Shown here: positions 8,263 to 16,851 of the stretch, piece after piece
How the letters are laid out: every line of letters begins with the position of its first letter
Position numbering within the stretch: the first letter of the stretch is position 1
NCBI GenBank assembly: GCA_038043285.1
Contig: JBBTCJ010000108.1
Coordinates: 1 to 31,435, forward strand
DNA length: 31,435 bases
Direction of reading: 5' to 3'
Source: JBBTCJ01 sp038043285
Lineage (GTDB): Bacteria; Planctomycetota; Phycisphaerae; UBA1845
Program-made: the position numbers and the translations under genes
Notes under the pieces: generated by a model
Databases searched by the model: none
Told to the model about the DNA's origin: nothing
Seen by the model: only the letters and a program-made list of their open reading frames with translations

Positions 8263-10236
8263 TTACCCCGCCGTCTCTCCACAACCGGGGGCTGGAGCTT
8301 CGATCCCAAGCCTCGGAGGATGGCGCAGTCGGTCGGCAGCCTCACTGAGAATGACCTTGACTTCCCTCGCGCCGTCGCGGACGCCGGTGATAAACTCCAC
8401 GTCGCGGGCGATCTGCCTTCGGGCGCGGTCGGCCCCGTCGGTCTCTGCGGCGGCGTTGATGCGCCGATCGGCGGTGTAGCGTCGAAACTCGGCGAGTTGA
8501 CTGGCGGCGTTGACGATGCGATAGGGGCGCGTGTCGTGATGCACCCTGGTGCGCAATTCATCCACGCGAATGAGCGTATGGTTGAACTTGGGGGGGTCGT
8601 GAATGAGTCCTGAAAGCTCGTCGAGCAGCCGCAACAGCTCCTCGCACACCCCTTCGGCCTCCTCCAGCTCCGCCCGGCGGGCGTTCACCTCCCCCAGCGC
8701 GGCGGGAAGATGCGAATCGTTACGCCAGCAAGTCGCCTCGCGATAGGCGAAACGATCAGGCTCGATCTCGCGGCCGCAGAACCGCTCGACGGTTTCGGCC
8801 AGCGACATGGCGGCGGCGCCGCGAATCCTCGCTCCGCCCTCGGTGGCGTTGATGATCCGACGGTCGACGGCGGCGACGTCCTTCTCGAATTGTTCCAGGT
8901 AGGTGAAGAGCAATTCATCGGAGTACAGCATCGAGCCGTCGTTGCCCGTCACCCGGCGCAGGATGGGGCGGTTCCGCGCGATGCGCTCCCACTCCAGGTG
9001 CTCCATGGTGTGGAAGCGGTTCAGCTCACTGCGCCAGGCGCGGTGGATTTCCACGCCGGGGACGTAGAAGACGTGACCGGTGAAGGCCAGATCCTGGCCG
9101 ACGAAAATGATCGGATCGCACCCCAGGTACACCGCCAGGTAAAACGCGAGATGGGCCACCGTCGCCCCGGCCGCGAGTCCGCCGCGAGCGCCAAGTTCGT
9201 CGCCCAGCACCAACCTGGCCCAATCGTTGCCCAGCAGCGACACCGGACCGGGGTAGGCGTCGATCACCGGATGGGCGGCCTTAGGCTCCGCGACCAGGTG
9301 CGTGCGAGAGAGGTCGCCGACGTCCTCGAAGTATTTCCGCGACATCTCGTGGAAATCCAGGCTGGTGACGAAATCCGGGACGATCCCTCGCTCCATGAGG
9401 GGACGAAGGGCGGTCTGGACGGCGCAGAGCACCGCCCGCCCCTTCAGCGAAGCCAGTTGATCCATGCTCTTGGAGAGCGACGGCCCGGCCGAGATCACGA
9501 TCGCCGGGTCGCCGGCGAAGCGCTGGCACAGCAAGTCAATCGGCGGCGTGCGGGCGTAGGTCACCAGATTCATGGCCACGTTGCGGCAGGTGATCAGCGA
9601 GTTGCCCACCAGGGTCATCAACGACATGCGGGCGAAGGCAATGAACTCGCCGACGGCCTGCTGGATCGCGTCATGGGCGGCCGGATCCAGGCGCCGCGAC
9701 GGCGCGTGGTGGGCGAACTGCGTTCCGAGGAGCATCAGGGAGCTGTGCGGGTGCAGGTGGCCGTGCAGGCGGGACTTGTCCGCGTCGGTCAGAATCACGA
9801 ATCGCCCGGAGGCGAGCAGCGGGGTCAGATCGACGCACGCCAGCGCCGTGGCCAGCAGCCGCAACGACGGCTCGATGCAGACCATGAACGCATCGCCCTT
9901 CAGGCGCGCGAACAGTTCCTTGAGGTGATGGCCCAGCCCGGCGCCGGAAACGACGATGCAATACTTGTCTTCGATTTCGACGGCCGACGCCCATTGCCGG
10001 GCTTCGTCCGCCGGATCGTGGCGGCTGTGCAGGTAGACGGACTTGCCGTCCGCCGTGGTGATTCGAGCGGTCCATGCCTCGCTGCGCGTCGGCTCCAGCG
10101 GAAAACGCTCGTGGTCCGCGACGGCGTCGAGCCGCAGGGCAAGCTGCGGGTCGTGTCGCCACAGGAGGCGCATGTTGCGAACGAACAGGGCGTTGCCCGG
10201 CACGACCTCGGTCGGATGGATTTCAGGGAGAGGCAT
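8263..10236 (-). CDS. DUF115 / Maf-like (motility-associated factor) glycosyltransferase-family protein
   Basis: A 657-residue protein of the Maf/MptE-like DUF115 group. In flagellated bacteria, Maf proteins transfer nonulosonic acids such as pseudaminic or legionaminic acid onto flagellin. Residues about 90-230 contain a Rossmann-like N-terminal domain (VVSGAGLGHHLKELF). The DUF115 core runs about 245-400 with ISAGPSLSKS (249-257) and PDFVTSLDFHE (287-297), then FVGQDLAFTG further on. The C-terminal third is helical and unassigned. The ATG at 10236 was chosen over an upstream in-frame ATG at 10299 because it begins a family-like N-terminus and has GGAG upstream; it overlaps the end of aat by 14 bp. 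The adjacent SPASM fusion has a nucleotidyltransferase-like domain, so the two probably act in one glycan-modification step. No flagellar gene is visible in the window. Confidence 0.85.
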   Translation of the reverse strand: MPLPEIHPTEVVPGNALFVRNMRLLWRHDPQLALRLDAVADHERFPLEPTRSEAWTARITTADGKSVYLHSRHDPADEARQWASAVEIEDKYCIVVSGAGLGHHLKELFARLKGDAFMVCIEPSLRLLATALACVDLTPLLASGRFVILTDADKSRLHGHLHPHSSLMLLGTQFAHHAPSRRLDPAAHDAIQQAVGEFIAFARMSLMTLVGNSLITCRNVAMNLVTYARTPPIDLLCQRFAGDPAIVISAGPSLSKSMDQLASLKGRAVLCAVQTALRPLMERGIVPDFVTSLDFHEMSRKYFEDVGDLSRTHLVAEPKAAHPVIDAYPGPVSLLGNDWARLVLGDELGARGGLAAGATVAHLAFYLAVYLGCDPIIFVGQDLAFTGHVFYVPGVEIHRAWRSELNRFHTMEHLEWERIARNRPILRRVTGNDGSMLYSDELLFTYLEQFEKDVAAVDRRIINATEGGARIRGAAAMSLAETVERFCGREIEPDRFAYREATCWRNDSHLPAALGEVNARRAELEEAEGVCEELLRLLDELSGLIHDPPKFNHTLIRVDELRTRVHHDTRPYRIVNAASQLAEFRRYTADRRINAAAETDGADRARRQIARDVEFITGVRDGAREVKVILSEAADRLRHPPRLGIEAPAPGCGETAG

Positions 10237-10873
10237 GATCGGCAGGCTCCGTCCCACCGTCGGCGTCGGGCGCCGCGTTGCTCGTCGGCGGACCCACAAA
10301 GGTACACGGGAGGCGGATGGCGCGATGCAGTCGCCGGAGGTAGTCGCGCCGGGGAATCTCCAGCGCTCCGAACTGCCGCAAGTGCTCGGTCATGAACTGG
10401 ATGTCCAGCAGAACGAACCCGCGGGCTCGCAACCGCTCCACCAGGGCGACCAGGGCGAACTTCGAGGCGTTGGTTTCACGATGAAACATGGACTCGCCGA
10501 AGAAGGCCCCGCCCAGCGTCACGCCGTAGAGTCCGCCCGAAAGCCGCCCCTCGCGCCAGGCTTCCACACTATGGGCGAATCCCAGGCGATGCAACTCGAC
10601 GTAGGCTTCGCGGACCTCTGCGGAGATCCACGTACCCCTGGCACGGTCGGCGCAACCGGCGACGACCTCCTCGAACGCGGCGTCAATCCGGGCGACGAAC
10701 GTGCCGCGAGCGGTCAGCGTGCGCAGCGAGCGCGAGACGCGGAAGGAGTCGAGTTCGAGGATGCATCGCGGGTCGGGGGCGAACCAGAGAAGCTCACCGT
10801 CGTCGTCGGCCATCGGAAAAATCCCGGCGGCGTAAGCGGAAAGCAAACGATCGGGCGAAAGATCCTCATGCAT
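10223..10873 (-). CDS. aat: Leucyl/phenylalanyl-tRNA--protein transferase
   Basis: A 216-residue Aat enzyme, which moves Leu or Phe from aminoacyl-tRNA onto N-terminal Lys/Arg of proteins, making N-end-rule substrates for ClpS/ClpAP. The family motifs are all visible: AYAAGIFPM (13-21), WFAPDPR (30-36), GTWI (80-83), HSVEAW (101-106), GGLYGVTLGGAFFGESMF (113-130), NASK (135-138) and LLDIQF (155-160). The ATG at 10873 sits inside the last codons of the HAD gene (8-bp overlap), which suggests translational coupling; the open frame upstream of it is the HAD gene in another frame. Activity is expected. Placement in an operon with a HAD hydrolase and glycan-modification genes is unexplained. Confidence 0.95.
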   Translation of the reverse strand: MHEDLSPDRLLSAYAAGIFPMADDDGELLWFAPDPRCILELDSFRVSRSLRTLTARGTFVARIDAAFEEVVAGCADRARGTWISAEVREAYVELHRLGFAHSVEAWREGRLSGGLYGVTLGGAFFGESMFHRETNASKFALVALVERLRARGFVLLDIQFMTEHLRQFGALEIPRRDYLRRLHRAIRLPCTFVGPPTSNAAPDADGGTEPADHASP

Positions 10874-11621
10874 GGCTGGAGCAGTCGCTCGCCGCAGGGC
10901 GGCCCTGAAGGATGGGCAACAGTTCCGAGAGCCGGCGCACGACGTGATCCGGGCGGACGAATCCGCGAGGGGTGTAATCACCGCGGCACATGAGGATCGT
11001 GGTCATCCCCACGCGCCGGGCCCCCTTGATGTCCTTGTCCACGCGGTCGCCGACGAACGCGGTGCGCTCGGCCTGCACCCCCAACCGCGCCAGCGCGGCC
11101 TCGAAGATGCGTCGATGCGGCTTCATGTACCCCACGTCCGACGAATAGATTCGCACGGGAAACCAATGCAACAAACCGTCGTGCTCCAGCACGTGGTCGA
11201 TCGCCAAGGCCGGGAACATGGTATTGGAAACGATCCCCAGCTTGAATCCCTCGCGCTGAAGCTGGCTCATCACCGCGACGGCCTCCTCGTCGGCGGTGAA
11301 GAACTGACGCAAGGGCGTGACGCAGTGGGAGACGATCTCCGCCATGCCCGCGTCGTCGATGGGCATGCCCATGGACCGGTGGCGGGCGCCCAGGACGTCG
11401 ATCACCCGCATCTCCCGCCGTCGCAAACGCGACCACACAAAGGCGCGGACAAACGCCCACACCAGTGATTTGCGGTAGCGCTCGTAGGGCGGAGGAGTGA
11501 AACCAAGCTCCAGGAGCCGCTGATAGGCGGGACCGGCGCAGGAGTTGAGAAGCTTGCGGGCCTCCGACGTCTCAAAGTGGACGAAGGTGTCGCCAATGTC
11601 GAACAGGACCGCTTCGATCAT
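10866..11621 (-). CDS. HAD-superfamily hydrolase
   Basis: A 251-residue soluble HAD phosphatase-like enzyme. Motif I is FDIGDTFV with the nucleophile Asp8 and the general acid position Asp11. A helical cap covers about residues 20-105. Motif II is in GIVSNTMF, the motif III lysine in GYMKPHRRIFEAAL, and motif IV in FVGDRVDKDIKGARRVG. All catalytic positions are present, so it should be active; the substrate is not predictable and could be a sugar phosphate or phosphoglycolate-like compound. It is the first gene of a four-gene minus-strand run (HAD, aat, Maf-like, SPASM fusion) and its stop overlaps the aat start. Confidence 0.92.
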   Translation of the reverse strand: MIEAVLFDIGDTFVHFETSEARKLLNSCAGPAYQRLLELGFTPPPYERYRKSLVWAFVRAFVWSRLRRREMRVIDVLGARHRSMGMPIDDAGMAEIVSHCVTPLRQFFTADEEAVAVMSQLQREGFKLGIVSNTMFPALAIDHVLEHDGLLHWFPVRIYSSDVGYMKPHRRIFEAALARLGVQAERTAFVGDRVDKDIKGARRVGMTTILMCRGDYTPRGFVRPDHVVRRLSELLPILQGRPAASDCSSHA

Positions 11622-11913
11622 TCGTCCGTTCCGCCCTTGCCGTTTGCCCCCGCCGGTTGCCCGCTCGAGGGAATGCGGGCTGTACGCGCCCGCAATCGTA
11701 TATTCTACCGATCTTCGGCCCGCCGGACCACGCGGGATTTGCCTGCGACTCCTCCGACCAGGACCAGCCGCCGTGACGATCGGCGGAATCGGGACATGAT
11801 GATCGCGGCACGTGGCGACGGACTGCTTGTGGCAAGCCGGCTCTGGATTCCATTGCTCCGGTCCACTGCGGAGATGACGACGAGTTGGGCGTGGGTCTAT
11901 CGGGGAGTGGATC

Positions 11914-11930
11914 GGCGGGCCGAGCCCGCC
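11914..11930. repeat. GC-rich palindrome
   Basis: Perfect 7-bp inverted repeat GGCGGGC / GCCCGCC with a CGA loop, 15 bp from the next hairpin. The pair of hairpins lies 15-75 bp beyond the stop codon of the minus-strand gene ending at 11989. Confidence 0.6.
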
Positions 11931-11944
11931 CTACACCGCCGGAA

Positions 11945-11974
11945 GCGCCGCCCATGAAGGGCGACGCTACACAA
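11945..11974 (+). repeat. REP-like hairpin, ATGAA-loop family
   Basis: Arms GCGCCGCCC (11945-11953) and GGGCGACGC (11959-11967) enclose the loop ATGAA and are followed by TACACAA. It matches the right half of the long palindrome at 20310-20379 in 29 of 30 positions outside the two swapped stem pairs. It begins only 14 bp downstream of a stop codon when read on the minus strand. Confidence 0.7.
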
Positions 11975-11988
11975 GAAGCTAAAATGCT

Positions 11989-14900
11989 CTAATGCGTCAA
12001 CCGCACGCGGACGTTGACGAACTCGAAGTCGTCAATGTCCACGTCGCTGGGCGCGGCGACGATCTCCAGCGTGTTCCGACCCGCCTGGATCAGCGCGGCA
12101 TCCATCGGGGCACGGAATTCCCCAAAGCTCCCGTCGTCGGGCGCTCGGTCGAGCCGCCGTTTCAAGGTGATCCCGTTGACCACGATTTTGTGCCTTCGCT
12201 GCACGCCTTTGGCCCAAAGCATGACCTCGGCGCGACGGTATGGCCGCGAAAGCTCCTCCTCGGGCAATTCGAACTCCGCCGCATACCGACTTCCCTCGGA
12301 TTCACGCTGGAATTGGCTGTTGATCGTCCCGTCGAAGCGATCGTCGCCGAGGTGATGGACTTCGGGGTCAGCCTCGGTCATCAGAACTCCGCGATGCATG
12401 CGATCCAGGGCGAAGTCGACCCCTACAACCCCGCCCTCCATTCGTTCCCGTTCCACATTGGCGGTGCCGGGGACGAATCCGTCCAGGGAAGCTGACAGGG
12501 CGAAGAACTCCGGCACCTCCGGAACCAGTACGGCGTACGCCCCCGCGTCGTCCGTGCGCGCCAGGATCGCCGGTCGGTCCACCAGGGTCAGTCGTATGGT
12601 CGTGCCGGACAGCGGTTCGCGCGTCAGCGCGTCGGTCACGCGTCCTCGAACCGCCCCAATCGCGTCGGGAACCGGAGTCGTGGCCTGGTCTCCATTCGTC
12701 AGGTTTCCGGCCGGTGTCCGCTTGACTCGCCCGCTACGGTCGCCCGCCGGAGGCGTCTCGTCGGGAGCCGGCGGCGGCAACGCTTCCCTTGGAACCTCAA
12801 TCCGCAGCGGCAACATCGCAAGCGGCGTGTCAGCCGTCGGCGCCCTCGACGCCTGCGGCACAACGGTAACGGCCGCGTCCCGCGGAACAGGATCCCGCGA
12901 CAGCGTCAGCGCCGCCGCCCGAATCTCCGTCCGAGTCGAGGCCAACTCGATGGCTGGAAGAGGGCGAAGCGGCCCGGAAGCCGCAACGTCCACCCGCGAT
13001 GTCGATGGCATCGCCGCCGTCGAGCGTATGGCGGTCGGCGCGCCGGAAGCGGTGCTCACCTCTCGCGAATCATGGCGCAGCGCCGACTCGCTCGGCACTC
13101 GCACCGTCTCGACCAGGCGAGTCGAAGGAGGCAGCTCGGTGGCGATGCCCGCGACGGTCGCCAGGGACGCCGGCCCAGGCGTCGGCGCACCGACCACCCC
13201 TTCCGCCGCGAACTTCACAACGAAAGTCCGCGATGCCGGCTCGGTTCGCGCCGGATCGGGCTTCCACGGTCCGCTGCGAACGTCGACCGCCGTCGGCGGG
13301 GACGCGTCGATATCCGGTCGTGAACCGCCCAAGGCCGCGGCTGCCGGGTGGACGACCGGCGACGCCTCCAGGGCCGCAACGCGGTGCCCGACGCGCGGCG
13401 TCCGCAGCGAGGCGACAAACAACGATGCAGCCGGTTCACTCGGCGCGGGTCCGGGCGCATGCCGCAGGTTCACCGTCGGCGTCCACGCCGCATCGGCCAA
13501 CGGCGCCTCGTCGAGCGCGGCGGACGAAGTCTCCGCAAGGGGAGGGCGAGCCGACGTCGGCGGCGCGGGATGCAACCTCTCGGGGCGCATCTCCACGCGC
13601 ACCGCCTCCTCGACGACTTGCCGCAGGCCTGTCGTTGCGCCCGCCCATTCAGGCCGGACCGTTTTCGGTTCGCTCGTTGCCGTCACCGCCGGTGCGGGCG
13701 GAGTCGCCACGGCCGGGGTCGATCGCGGCTGCGGAACCTCCACCACCGTCGGCTCCACGTGCATCCAGGGCGAAGGGGGCGTACTCTCCTCCGCCACCGC
13801 CTTCGGCGACCAGCCGGCGTCATCCCGAGAAGCGGCGCGCGGTTCGACGGAAAAACTCGCTCGACCCGGCGGCGACGTCTCTGAGTGCAGAGCCTCCATG
13901 CGCCGCGACGAGGCAGGTTCAACCTCCGGCGGAGCGGCGTCCGTCAGGCCGGTCAGCAATTGCGCCGCCAGATCGATCCCCGAAAACGGGGCGGCAATAG
14001 TGACCTGAAGTGCGCCGCGGCGGTGGATTTCTCCCGCCACGCCCGCCGCGACTTCCCACGCATTGAAGAGCAACATCAGCAGCAGATGCGCCGCGATCGA
14101 GGCCATCAGACATCGCGCCACCAGGCTCAGCTTCCGCTCGCGCATGCCCTGAAAGAGCGCCAGCATCAGCAGCAACAGCAGCAGGGCCAGCAACGCCCAA
14201 AGCAGGTTCGGGCCGAACGTCGTCCACAGCCCGGCCCAGTCGATCGGCTGTCGGCGTGATTCGTCCGTCCGAACGAACACCTCGCGTGAGGTCGTTTGAT
14301 ACAGGTCGTAGACCCTGGGCGTCGCCGCGACGAAGACCTCGGTGACCGAAGCACCGGGAGCGTTGATCGGCCGGTCCGAACTGAAATGCAGCGCGTATCC
14401 CCCCATGCTCAAGCCCGGATCCAGTTCGTGGGCGGAGGTGTTCACCGTCGCACCGAGGTTGATCGGGTCGAGATACTCGCTGTCCAGCCGCCGCGCGCGG
14501 TAAAGATCAAACCCGCCCTGCCCGCCGGGGCGATCCGAGGAGAAATACACGAAGTCGCCGAACGGGCTGACCGCCGGACTGCCCTCGTTGAACGACGTGT
14601 TCAAGGCGGTCAGCGCCGCAGCCGCTTCGATACCGCGATCGCCGATGGCCGCAACGTACAGGTCGTAGGTGCGATGGAACAAATCCTCGCGCAGCGTCGC
14701 CGGCCAGGCGTTGGGATTCGGTTGTCGGGTGTCTGCCGGGGCCGGGCGATTCGACGAAAAATACAACAGCGCCCCCTCGGCGGTGACGGCCAGTCCGTAG
14801 TCGTTGAACTCGGAGTTCACCTGCGGACCGAGGTTGACCGGCTCGGACCATTCCTCGCCGATTCGTCGTGCCACCCAGATGTCATATCCGCCGAGTCCGC

Positions 14901-15354
14901 CGTCGCGGTTGCTGTAGAAATAGATCGCCTCGTTGTCGGCCGTCGGTTCCGGACCCAGATCGTCCGCCTCGGAGTTTATCGACGCCATCGGCCGCGGCTC
15001 GGCCCAACCCCCCGGCGTTCGAGTGGAACGATAGACGTCGGCGTTGTGTCCAGCCTTCCCGCGGACAAAGTACATCGTCAGCCCGTCGGCGGTGAGCCTT
15101 GGCTCGTAGTCATCCGCGGCGGAATTGATCGGCTCCGTCAGACGCACCGGCGGCTGCCACAGGATGTCGCGCGGCGTGGTCGTGGAAGCCGGCTCGCGGA
15201 TGGATTCGGCGTCGGTGTAGAAGCTGACGTGGATCGGACGCCGTTGCCGGATCCATACCCCGCCCGCAGCCAGCAGCAGCAGTGCGGCCGCCCACGTCAC
15301 CACGCGACGCTTCGACACCCGCGATCCTCCGTTTTCCTTCGTTTCGCTAGGCAT
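11989..15354 (-). CDS. PD40 propeller / TonB-like transmembrane / CarboxypepD-regulatory fusion protein
   Basis: A ~1121-residue envelope protein counted from ATG 15354; an in-frame ATG at 15429 adds 25 residues and cannot be excluded, since neither has a clear ribosome site. Order: basic N-terminus, membrane helix 18-34; five PD40 (TolB-type beta-propeller) repeats at about 85-112, 133-163, 184-235, 257-287 and 310-343; helix 381-402; a short basic loop (RERK); helix 410-431 containing Ser419 and His423, the S-x3-H spacing of the TonB transmembrane helix; a Pro/Ala/Thr-rich stretch of ~460 residues; a carboxypeptidase-regulatory-like beta domain at 899-985; and a beta-rich, jelly-roll-like end (about 1000-1121). 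By the positive-inside rule the propeller and the long C-terminal part are both periplasmic. The gene follows exbB and exbD, supporting an energy-transducer role. Function is inferred. Confidence 0.82.
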   Translation of the reverse strand: MPSETKENGGSRVSKRRVVTWAAALLLLAAGGVWIRQRRPIHVSFYTDAESIREPASTTTPRDILWQPPVRLTEPINSAADDYEPRLTADGLTMYFVRGKAGHNADVYRSTRTPGGWAEPRPMASINSEADDLGPEPTADNEAIYFYSNRDGGLGGYDIWVARRIGEEWSEPVNLGPQVNSEFNDYGLAVTAEGALLYFSSNRPAPADTRQPNPNAWPATLREDLFHRTYDLYVAAIGDRGIEAAAALTALNTSFNEGSPAVSPFGDFVYFSSDRPGGQGGFDLYRARRLDSEYLDPINLGATVNTSAHELDPGLSMGGYALHFSSDRPINAPGASVTEVFVAATPRVYDLYQTTSREVFVRTDESRRQPIDWAGLWTTFGPNLLWALLALLLLLLMLALFQGMRERKLSLVARCLMASIAAHLLLMLLFNAWEVAAGVAGEIHRRGALQVTIAAPFSGIDLAAQLLTGLTDAAPPEVEPASSRRMEALHSETSPPGRASFSVEPRAASRDDAGWSPKAVAEESTPPSPWMHVEPTVVEVPQPRSTPAVATPPAPAVTATSEPKTVRPEWAGATTGLRQVVEEAVRVEMRPERLHPAPPTSARPPLAETSSAALDEAPLADAAWTPTVNLRHAPGPAPSEPAASLFVASLRTPRVGHRVAALEASPVVHPAAAALGGSRPDIDASPPTAVDVRSGPWKPDPARTEPASRTFVVKFAAEGVVGAPTPGPASLATVAGIATELPPSTRLVETVRVPSESALRHDSREVSTASGAPTAIRSTAAMPSTSRVDVAASGPLRPLPAIELASTRTEIRAAALTLSRDPVPRDAAVTVVPQASRAPTADTPLAMLPLRIEVPREALPPPAPDETPPAGDRSGRVKRTPAGNLTNGDQATTPVPDAIGAVRGRVTDALTREPLSGTTIRLTLVDRPAILARTDDAGAYAVLVPEVPEFFALSASLDGFVPGTANVERERMEGGVVGVDFALDRMHRGVLMTEADPEVHHLGDDRFDGTINSQFQRESEGSRYAAEFELPEEELSRPYRRAEVMLWAKGVQRRHKIVVNGITLKRRLDRAPDDGSFGEFRAPMDAALIQAGRNTLEIVAAPSDVDIDDFEFVNVRVRLTH

Positions 15355-15510
15355 GGCGCAACGCCAACCGTCGGCCTGGGGACGAGTTTCCGTCGCCGCC
15401 AACACCGAACGCGCTATGACCCGGATCATTCATGCCCACGTCGCGTCGCGGGCCAATCACCTCTGACGTCGCGGCTTGTCCGCGGCGTATTCTCGCCGTG
15501 TGCCTTGGAT

Positions 15511-15533
15511 GCACCGCCCACAAGGGGCGACGC
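15511..15533. repeat. Diverged REP-like hairpin inside an operon
   Basis: GCACCGCCC (15511-15519) and GGGCGACGC (15525-15533) enclose ACAAG. The arms match the ATGAA-loop family seen at 11945 and 20310 but the loop has changed. It lies in the 211-bp space between exbD (stop at 15566) and the next gene (ATG 15354). A smaller hairpin CGGCG/CGCCG lies at about 15483-15498. Such an element could attenuate or protect message between these two genes. Confidence 0.5.
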
Positions 15534-15565
15534 AACGAAAAAGGTAGAACACGCGGCGAGCCGAC

Positions 15566-15979
15566 TCATCGCTCCAGCACCGTGTCCAGGTACGGCTCCG
15601 CAACGCCGGAAGCCTTGCAGAGGTCCAGCACGGTCACGACGTTCGCGTAGATGCAATTCCGATCGCCGCGAACCGTCACCTTCTGTTCCGGATTGGCGGC
15701 CAGCGCCTCCCTGAGCATCGTGCGCAGGGTCTGCGATTCGACGGAACGTCCGCCCGCGAACGTACGCCCTTCCTGGTCCACGTTGATCACGAACTCCTGC
15801 ATCAGTCGGCTGATCGGCAGCGACGAGGACGCCGATGGAAGCGCGATCTTCATCTCGCGCTCCGTCTGATGAAACGTGGTGGCGACCAGAAAGAAGATCA
15901 GAAGGAGGAACACCATGTCGATGACCGGGGTCAGGTCCACCGTCGCCCCGTCATCCTTCGCCGCCGCTCTGATAATCAA
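15566..15979 (-). CDS. exbD: ExbD/TolR-family proton-channel subunit
   Basis: A 137-residue inner-membrane protein that, with ExbB/TolQ, uses the proton gradient to energise a TonB/TolA-type transducer. One membrane helix covers about 20-36, preceded by VDLTPVIDMVF; Asp21 is at the position of the essential channel aspartate of ExbD (Asp25 in E. coli). The remaining ~100 residues form the periplasmic domain (VTVRGDRNCIYANVVTVLDLCKASG). The start is TTG at 15979, chosen because GGAGG lies 7 nt upstream and no ATG fits. It begins 28 bp after the exbB stop. Confidence 0.95.
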   Translation of the reverse strand: MIIRAAAKDDGATVDLTPVIDMVFLLLIFFLVATTFHQTEREMKIALPSASSSLPISRLMQEFVINVDQEGRTFAGGRSVESQTLRTMLREALAANPEQKVTVRGDRNCIYANVVTVLDLCKASGVAEPYLDTVLER

Positions 15980-16007
15980 GACTGTTCCTCCAGCCCATAC
16001 ATTGGAC

Positions 16008-16814
16008 TCATGCTCCAGACGCAGTTGGCCGCTCCCTCACGGTCGCGGTACGGATTGGGCTTCCGCATTCACCATTCCCCACCCCTCCACCGAAGCCGTG
16101 CTGCTCGATAAACTCAACCGTCAGGCGGTCGATCTCGCCGACCAGTCGATCGACCTTCCCGCCCAGCCCGTGGTAGGCCAGGATGGTCGGAATCGCCACC
16201 ATCAAACCCGCCGCGGTGGTGATCATGGCTTCATAGATTCCCTTGGCCAAAAGCTCGGTCCGGCCCAGCGCCTCCGCCGAGGCGGCCACCGTCTGAAACG
16301 CGGTGATCATCCCGGTGATCGTCCCCAGCAGACCCAGTAGCGGGGCAATGGAAGCGGTCACGGAAAGCAGCCGAAGGTGCTTGCGAAGTTGCGACGCTTC
16401 GCGTTCGCCGGCCTCCTGCACGTGTCGCTCCAGCAGCTCCACCGGCTCGCCCAGCCGCCGGAGCGCCACCGCGAGAATGTTGCCTAGGGAGCTGCCGTCC
16501 TTCTTGCACAGTTCGACCGCCGTCGCCCGACCCGAAGGCCCGCTTCCCAGCAAACGGTTGACGCTCTCCAACGTCGCCGCCGGAATGACCTGCCTGCGCC
16601 GCAACGAAGTCAGCCGCTCGACGATCACCGTCAGCGCCGCCAGTGAGCACAGACCGATGGGGATCATCACCGGCCCGCCCTTGACGCAGAAATCCCAAAC
16701 CGATTCCACCCGCACGCCCGGTGACGATTGCGCCGCCTCGATTGGGGAGGCTCCCTGGGTCTGCCCCATCGCCAGCGTTCCCAACCAACCGACCAGGACC
16801 ATGGCCTTCAACAC
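16008..16814 (-). CDS. exbB: MotA/TolQ/ExbB-family proton-channel protein
   Basis: A 268-residue ExbB/TolQ homologue. A short hydrophobic N-terminal segment (5-16), possibly a signal peptide, precedes the three family helices at about 47-66, 150-172 and 195-214. The conserved core reads ASIAPLLGLLGTITGMITAF and GIYEAMITTAAGLMVAIPT. The large cytoplasmic loop is residues 70-148. The start codon is GTG at 16814 with AAAGGTG close upstream; an ATG at 16802 is the alternative. The last ~16 residues (from about 251) do not belong to the family: they are translated from a dispersed genomic repeat (16029-16056), so the original C-terminus was probably replaced or extended. It lies 37 bp after the TPR gene and 28 bp before exbD. 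Confidence 0.94.
   Translation of the reverse strand: MLKAMVLVGWLGTLAMGQTQGASPIEAAQSSPGVRVESVWDFCVKGGPVMIPIGLCSLAALTVIVERLTSLRRRQVIPAATLESVNRLLGSGPSGRATAVELCKKDGSSLGNILAVALRRLGEPVELLERHVQEAGEREASQLRKHLRLLSVTASIAPLLGLLGTITGMITAFQTVAASAEALGRTELLAKGIYEAMITTAAGLMVAIPTILAYHGLGGKVDRLVGEIDRLTVEFIEQHGFGGGVGNGECGSPIRTATVRERPTASGA
16029..16056 (-). repeat. Dispersed hairpin repeat forming the 3' end of exbB
   Basis: Minus-strand copy of the 28-bp unit with CCGTACC head and GTGA loop. It is read in frame as the tail PIRTATVRERP before the stop at 16008. It is the only copy I found inside a gene of known family. Confidence 0.85.
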
Positions 16815-16851
16815 TTGCGCACCTTTCGTCTGGATGACATCGCTACTCGCC

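Larger units (their letters stand above)
11622..11988. other. 367-bp spacer between two minus-strand operons
   Basis: No gene is evident. The left part is the 5' side of the HAD gene; a minus-strand TAGAAT around 11702-11707 could be its -10 box, but I see no good -35. The right part, directly after the stop of the PD40/TonB-like gene, holds two hairpins: GGCGGGC/GCCCGCC (11914-11930) and the GCGACGC-type element (11945-11974). These probably mark the end of the upstream operon. No U-run typical of an intrinsic terminator follows. Confidence 0.5.
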
